From contig NWUY0300003566.1 of NCBI GenBank assembly GCA_004151065.3, forward strand, positions 1-35,510: DNA of 35,510 bases, given 5' to 3'. Shown here one piece after another: positions 32,962 through 35,510 of the stretch. This stretch comes from Larix sibirica (Eukaryota; Streptophyta; Pinopsida; Pinales; Pinaceae). The first letter of the stretch is position 1, and each line of letters begins with the position of its first letter. The notes under the pieces were generated by a model that ran no database searches, was not told the origin of the DNA, and worked only from the letters and a program-made list of their open reading frames with translations. The position numbers and the translations under genes are program-made.

Positions 32962-33181
32962 AGATTTTATTCTTTTTCTTTTTACAATGGAATAAATTGT
33001 AATAAACCCTTAGAGTACTCCCCATGATTCATGCATGGTAAATGGTGTAAACCAATAGCCTTGATGATGGAGCCTAAGGCTAACCTCAAGAAGATAAAGA
33101 GAGTTGAACTTGTGACCTCCCCTACTGTAGGGGGAGAGAACTCACATTTGGCTCAAAACCAATTGAGCTAACCCTTAGAGA
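32962..33181 (-). mobile_element. tRNA-derived SINE inside the RE2 3' LTR
   Basis: A 220-bp insert is flanked by an 11-bp perfect direct repeat and is missing from the paired LTR. On the minus strand it starts near 33181 with a polymerase III box A, TAGCTCAATTGG (33159-33170), followed by a box B-like AAGTTCAACTC inside GGTCACAAGTTCAACTC (33101-33117), as in tRNA genes. It ends near 32962 in an A-rich tail (GTAAAAAGAAAAAGAATAAA). Head, tail, size and duplication length are all typical of plant SINEs. Such elements depend on LINE enzymes. The exact family is not determined; the box B core AGTTCAACTC is close to the GGTCACAAGTTCGAATC form seen in several plant SINEs. Confidence 0.85.
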
Positions 33182-33192
33182 TGGGTAAGTGT
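33182..33192. repeat. SINE target-site duplication, right copy
   Basis: TGGGTAAGTGT, identical to 32951-32961, lies at the tRNA-head side of the insert. Confidence 0.85.
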
Positions 33193-33786
33193 CAACCTTA
33201 TCAATATGTTATTGTTATTTATAGGATTTGATATAGTCTTCTTTAATCATTCTTATCTCATTACTCATTAATGCATTGTAATAGTTGGCATTAAGGCTAG
33301 ATTTAGAAAAAGGTCCACCATTTCACATATAAATAAAACCATTAAATCACACAAATTATTCACAATTCATAGCAAGGTTATGTTGTCAAAATTCTTCCAA
33401 ACAAATTTAACACCCTAGCTCTTATCCCTGTACGAGCAATAGTTCCTTCATTTTGCCAAGCTTGGAGGTGTGGCACGTAAAGAAGTAAATGACCCATCCC
33501 TAACGATGGCTTCGTAATCCATCTAACTACAACAAGTCATTCACGAGGTATTATTGTAAGTTGATACTCTCCATTGGTTAATAAAAATATTATTGATTTT
33601 ACATACTTTGCTTAGACTTTACTTTTATTACGCGTAATAATTTTACGATATCTTTTTATTAAAAATATTTTTAAGTTGAATTATTACTTACAAGTTGTTT
33701 ATTTGTATTCCTTTTATTTGTCTATAGTTTAGTTTAAGCACCCATTAAATAAATATATTTGGTACACTCTTATGCTAAAAACTCAA

Positions 33787-34183
33787 CAATGACTATTAAA
33801 AAATATTTTAACCTAATACCCTTCACTACAAGAGACATGGACAAGACCATATTTACCCCCTTTTTTAAGAAACAAGAGAGCAATCCACTTGTGGGCATGG
33901 AAGTTAGCAACATATCATTTGTTTACTTAATTTTTTTTAATAAGACAAATTAGTAATGATTTATATTAAACAGTTGTTGAAACAATTAAAATTGTAGGGT
34001 TCAAAGAGATTTTGATCCCAGCCAATCCATTAATCAAATAAACAAGTCTAAAGCATAATTTTTAACTATTACATATGATTCTACTGCAACATGAAAGCTG
34101 TAAATTTTAACAAATTGTCCTGAAAGAAAAACATAAAAAAACACCATAAACTAGAAAAAAGACTAGACTGAAGCAATTCATTC
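33787..34183. other. Flank between RE2 and the right-hand fragment, no gene seen
   Basis: AT-rich sequence. It starts with CAATG, the candidate right target duplication of RE2. A short open frame overlapping 33759-33953 has no family signature. Confidence 0.4.
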
Positions 34184-34941
34184 CTAGGTTTTCATGGGAT
34201 CAGAGTCTAGCTCCATAGTGCTTTGTTGCTGCATTGAATCCTTCTTAGGATCCTTAGAGTTGAAACCCCTGGCATCCCTTGATTGCTCCCGGTGCTTATC
34301 CACCACAAGGGTAAGCTACTCCAGTTGGGCTTCATGCACCCTTACCTTATCCTCTAGATTGTTGAACTTGTAATCCATGTTGGATACATGATTTATTAAC
34401 TATGCAATGGAAGCAACAACTCCCTCTAGTTTCTTCAAAATCTTCCTAACAATCGCCCATAAGTCTGTAATCTCCCCATTCACTTCACCAAGATTGGCTC
34501 CCCAACCTGACTCCTCCAACACCATACTTTCTAGAGTCTTCATCCCATCACGTTCACTCTATTTCAACCGAGAGTGCCAAACTCCCTCTTGCCCCCCAAT
34601 CGCTTGCCAAGGTGGATCCCTAAGTGCTCAGAGAAATTTGAGCACACTACAAAATCACCTCCCCAATCGGCGAACACTAGACACGGAGATACCACCTCTC
34701 TCCCTTTAAGAGTTACAAACCATATAATATGATTGCTTCGAAGAAACACAAGAAATGCCATTTTCCAAAACCCCAGCGTCATATTAAAATCACGGAACAA
34801 TCCAGTGACCCGTTGTGCGAGTGACCATAAATACACCCCCATCCTCAAACTTGGCATACAACCAAGTGTCATATCTGTTGCATGCAAATTTGAAAGGGGG
34901 GTTAAACTTATATATGAGGTCATGTTCATTAGGGGATCCAC
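34184..34941 (-). pseudogene. Unrecognised reading frame downstream of the RNase H fragment
   Basis: On the minus strand 34941-34564 is open for 125 codons, with a hydrophobic middle (FWKMAFLVFLRSNHIIWFVT) and then REVVSPCLVFADWGGDFVVC. After a frameshift near 34600 another frame continues with GGQEGVWHSRLK and SERDGMKTLESMVLEE, then VNGEITDLWAIVRKILKKLE and NLEDKVRVHEAQLE, a heptad-like, probably coiled-coil part. It ends with a Lys/Gln/Asp-rich tail (KDPKKDSMQQQSTMELDSDP) and a TAG at 34184-34186. Three further single-codon stops interrupt it. It follows the RNase H fragment on the same strand and may be a gag or accessory protein of the same retroelement. The family is unknown to me. Confidence 0.4.
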
Positions 34942-34943
34942 CT

Positions 34944-35324
34944 TTAGTGCCGCTGGTCCCCACTTTTCCTAAGTATACCTTTGTCTAGGGTGGTGGCCAG
35001 GTTGGCCATTTGATCCACCGTTGAATTGTTTTCTCTTTTGACATGCAACAAGATTTAACTTGAGAGCTTATCAAGTAGATTGTTAATTATGTGTTGAAGC
35101 TTTCCATGTAGAGGCTCCTGAGTTATAATGTGCTTGCGTGCTTGCAAAATAATGAGTAAAGGATTGCCTATGATGAGTGTATTTGGGATGCTAATATCTA
35201 GCAAAATTTCCACGCCTATGAATAAAGTGTAGCTCTTTGCTTAATTATTAGTAGCTGCACCCAAACCCCATTCATATTGTTTCTCCATCAAGATCAAGTA
35301 AGATCCCCCAATTATTGCCCCCAT
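34944..35324 (-). pseudogene. Retroelement RNase H domain fragment
   Basis: On the minus strand one frame of 127 codons with two internal stops runs from 35324 to the TAA at 34944-34946. It shows the type-I RNase H order: GLGAATNN-stop-AKSYTLFIGV (normally TNNxAExxAL), then NTLIIGNPLLII (normally a GDS at the same place), and VKRENNSTVDQMANLATTL, matching the closing HVxREXNxxADxxAN motif. Two acidic catalytic residues have been replaced (Glu to Lys, Asp to Asn); the last Asp is kept. The form resembles RNase H domains of plant LINEs and of some Tat elements. What lies upstream is AT-rich up to the window edge, so the parent element cannot be decided. Confidence 0.65.
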
Positions 35325-35510
35325 TTATTTACTTAATTAAAAATATCATAAAATTAATAAAATAATTGAATTAGATTAACATAAAGATGTGTGTGAATAA
35401 TCAACAATAATGATGATTTTTTAATTAAAATGAAAATAAAAATAATAATGATTTTGTAATTAAAATAAAAATAAAAATAAAGTTATAAAATATATTTTGT
35501 TTAATAATAT
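35325..35510. other. A/T-rich low-complexity end
   Basis: The last bases are almost pure A and T with short repeated units (AATTAAAATGAAAATAAAAA at about 35423 and a similar unit at about 35459). No gene. Confidence 0.6.

Larger units (their letters stand above)
7707..33786 (+). mobile_element. RE2: outer LTR retrotransposon hosting RE3, RE4 and a SINE
   Basis: Two direct copies of a sequence of about 825 bp bound this interval: 7707-8254 continued at 20329-20605, and 32730-33786 after removing the SINE. Both begin with TG in aligned positions (TGATAGTTATAACCC and TGGAAATGGTAACCC) and end at AACTCA. CAATG occurs just outside both ends (7702-7706 and 33787-33791), a candidate 5-bp target duplication with one base of uncertainty at the right end. 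The interior has plus-strand gag and protease. Removing later insertions leaves about 10.6 kb including the gap. No RT or integrase was found. The LTR copies are clearly more diverged than those of RE3, as expected for the older host element. Confidence 0.65.
32730..33786 (+). repeat. RE2 3' LTR (split by a SINE)
   Basis: It begins TGGAAATGGTAACCC and ends AACTCAA before CAATG. Without the SINE and one duplication copy it is about 826 bp, matching the about 825 bp of the 5' LTR without RE3. It serves as the empty-site reference for RE3, and the 5' LTR does the same for the SINE. Confidence 0.65.

Noticed and set aside
34407-34709. Plus-strand frame of 100 residues, Ser/Pro-rich
   Set aside because: It is antisense to the minus-strand reading that follows the RNase H fragment, which has better protein character.

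Overview
This window looks like plant nuclear DNA made almost entirely of old, decayed retroelements. No intact host gene, tRNA or rRNA was found. It is AT-rich. Its recognisable protein remnants are Ty3/gypsy-type gag, protease, reverse transcriptase, RNase H and integrase, all broken by stops and frameshifts. Many of the stops sit where a glutamine, arginine or tryptophan codon would be expected, as cytosine deamination would produce. Several LTR pairs are strongly diverged. A slowly purged, large seed-plant genome, perhaps a gymnosperm, would fit, but this is an inference and no species is identified.

Layout. RE1 (1-3320, minus strand) is an LTR element whose 3' LTR runs off the left edge. 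It has only gag and protease between its LTRs, and its right-hand LTR holds a long near-palindrome (2207-2598). Positions 3321-7706 have no recognisable gene. From 7707 to 33786 lies a nest. The outer element RE2 (plus strand) has LTRs of about 825 bp and an interior that preserves gag and protease only. Its 5' LTR is split by RE3 (8255-20323, 12.07 kb, plus strand) with a perfect 5-bp duplication, GGTGG. Its interior carries RE4 (26464-29630, plus strand), a 3.2-kb non-autonomous LTR element. Its 3' LTR is split by a 220-bp tRNA-derived SINE (32962-33181, minus strand) with a perfect 11-bp duplication. A 495-base assembly gap (20833-21327) lies in the RE2 leader. At the right end (34184-35324, minus strand) are an RNase H fragment and a downstream unrecognised reading frame with a charged, helical tail.

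How the parts work together. RE3 is the only element with a recognisable full pol. Its order is leader, gag-1 with a run of CCHC zinc knuckles, protease, a second gag-type (capsid-like) domain, RT, RNase H, integrase with a GPY-type end and no chromodomain, then a long extra region of about 3.2 kb (ORF3), polypurine tract and LTR. A degenerate tRNA-Asp-type primer site and the missing chromodomain suggest the Tat/Athila side of Ty3/gypsy. RE1, RE2 and RE4 show no RT or integrase and would have needed enzymes from elsewhere. The two-gag layout and ORF3 of RE3 are the most unusual features here.
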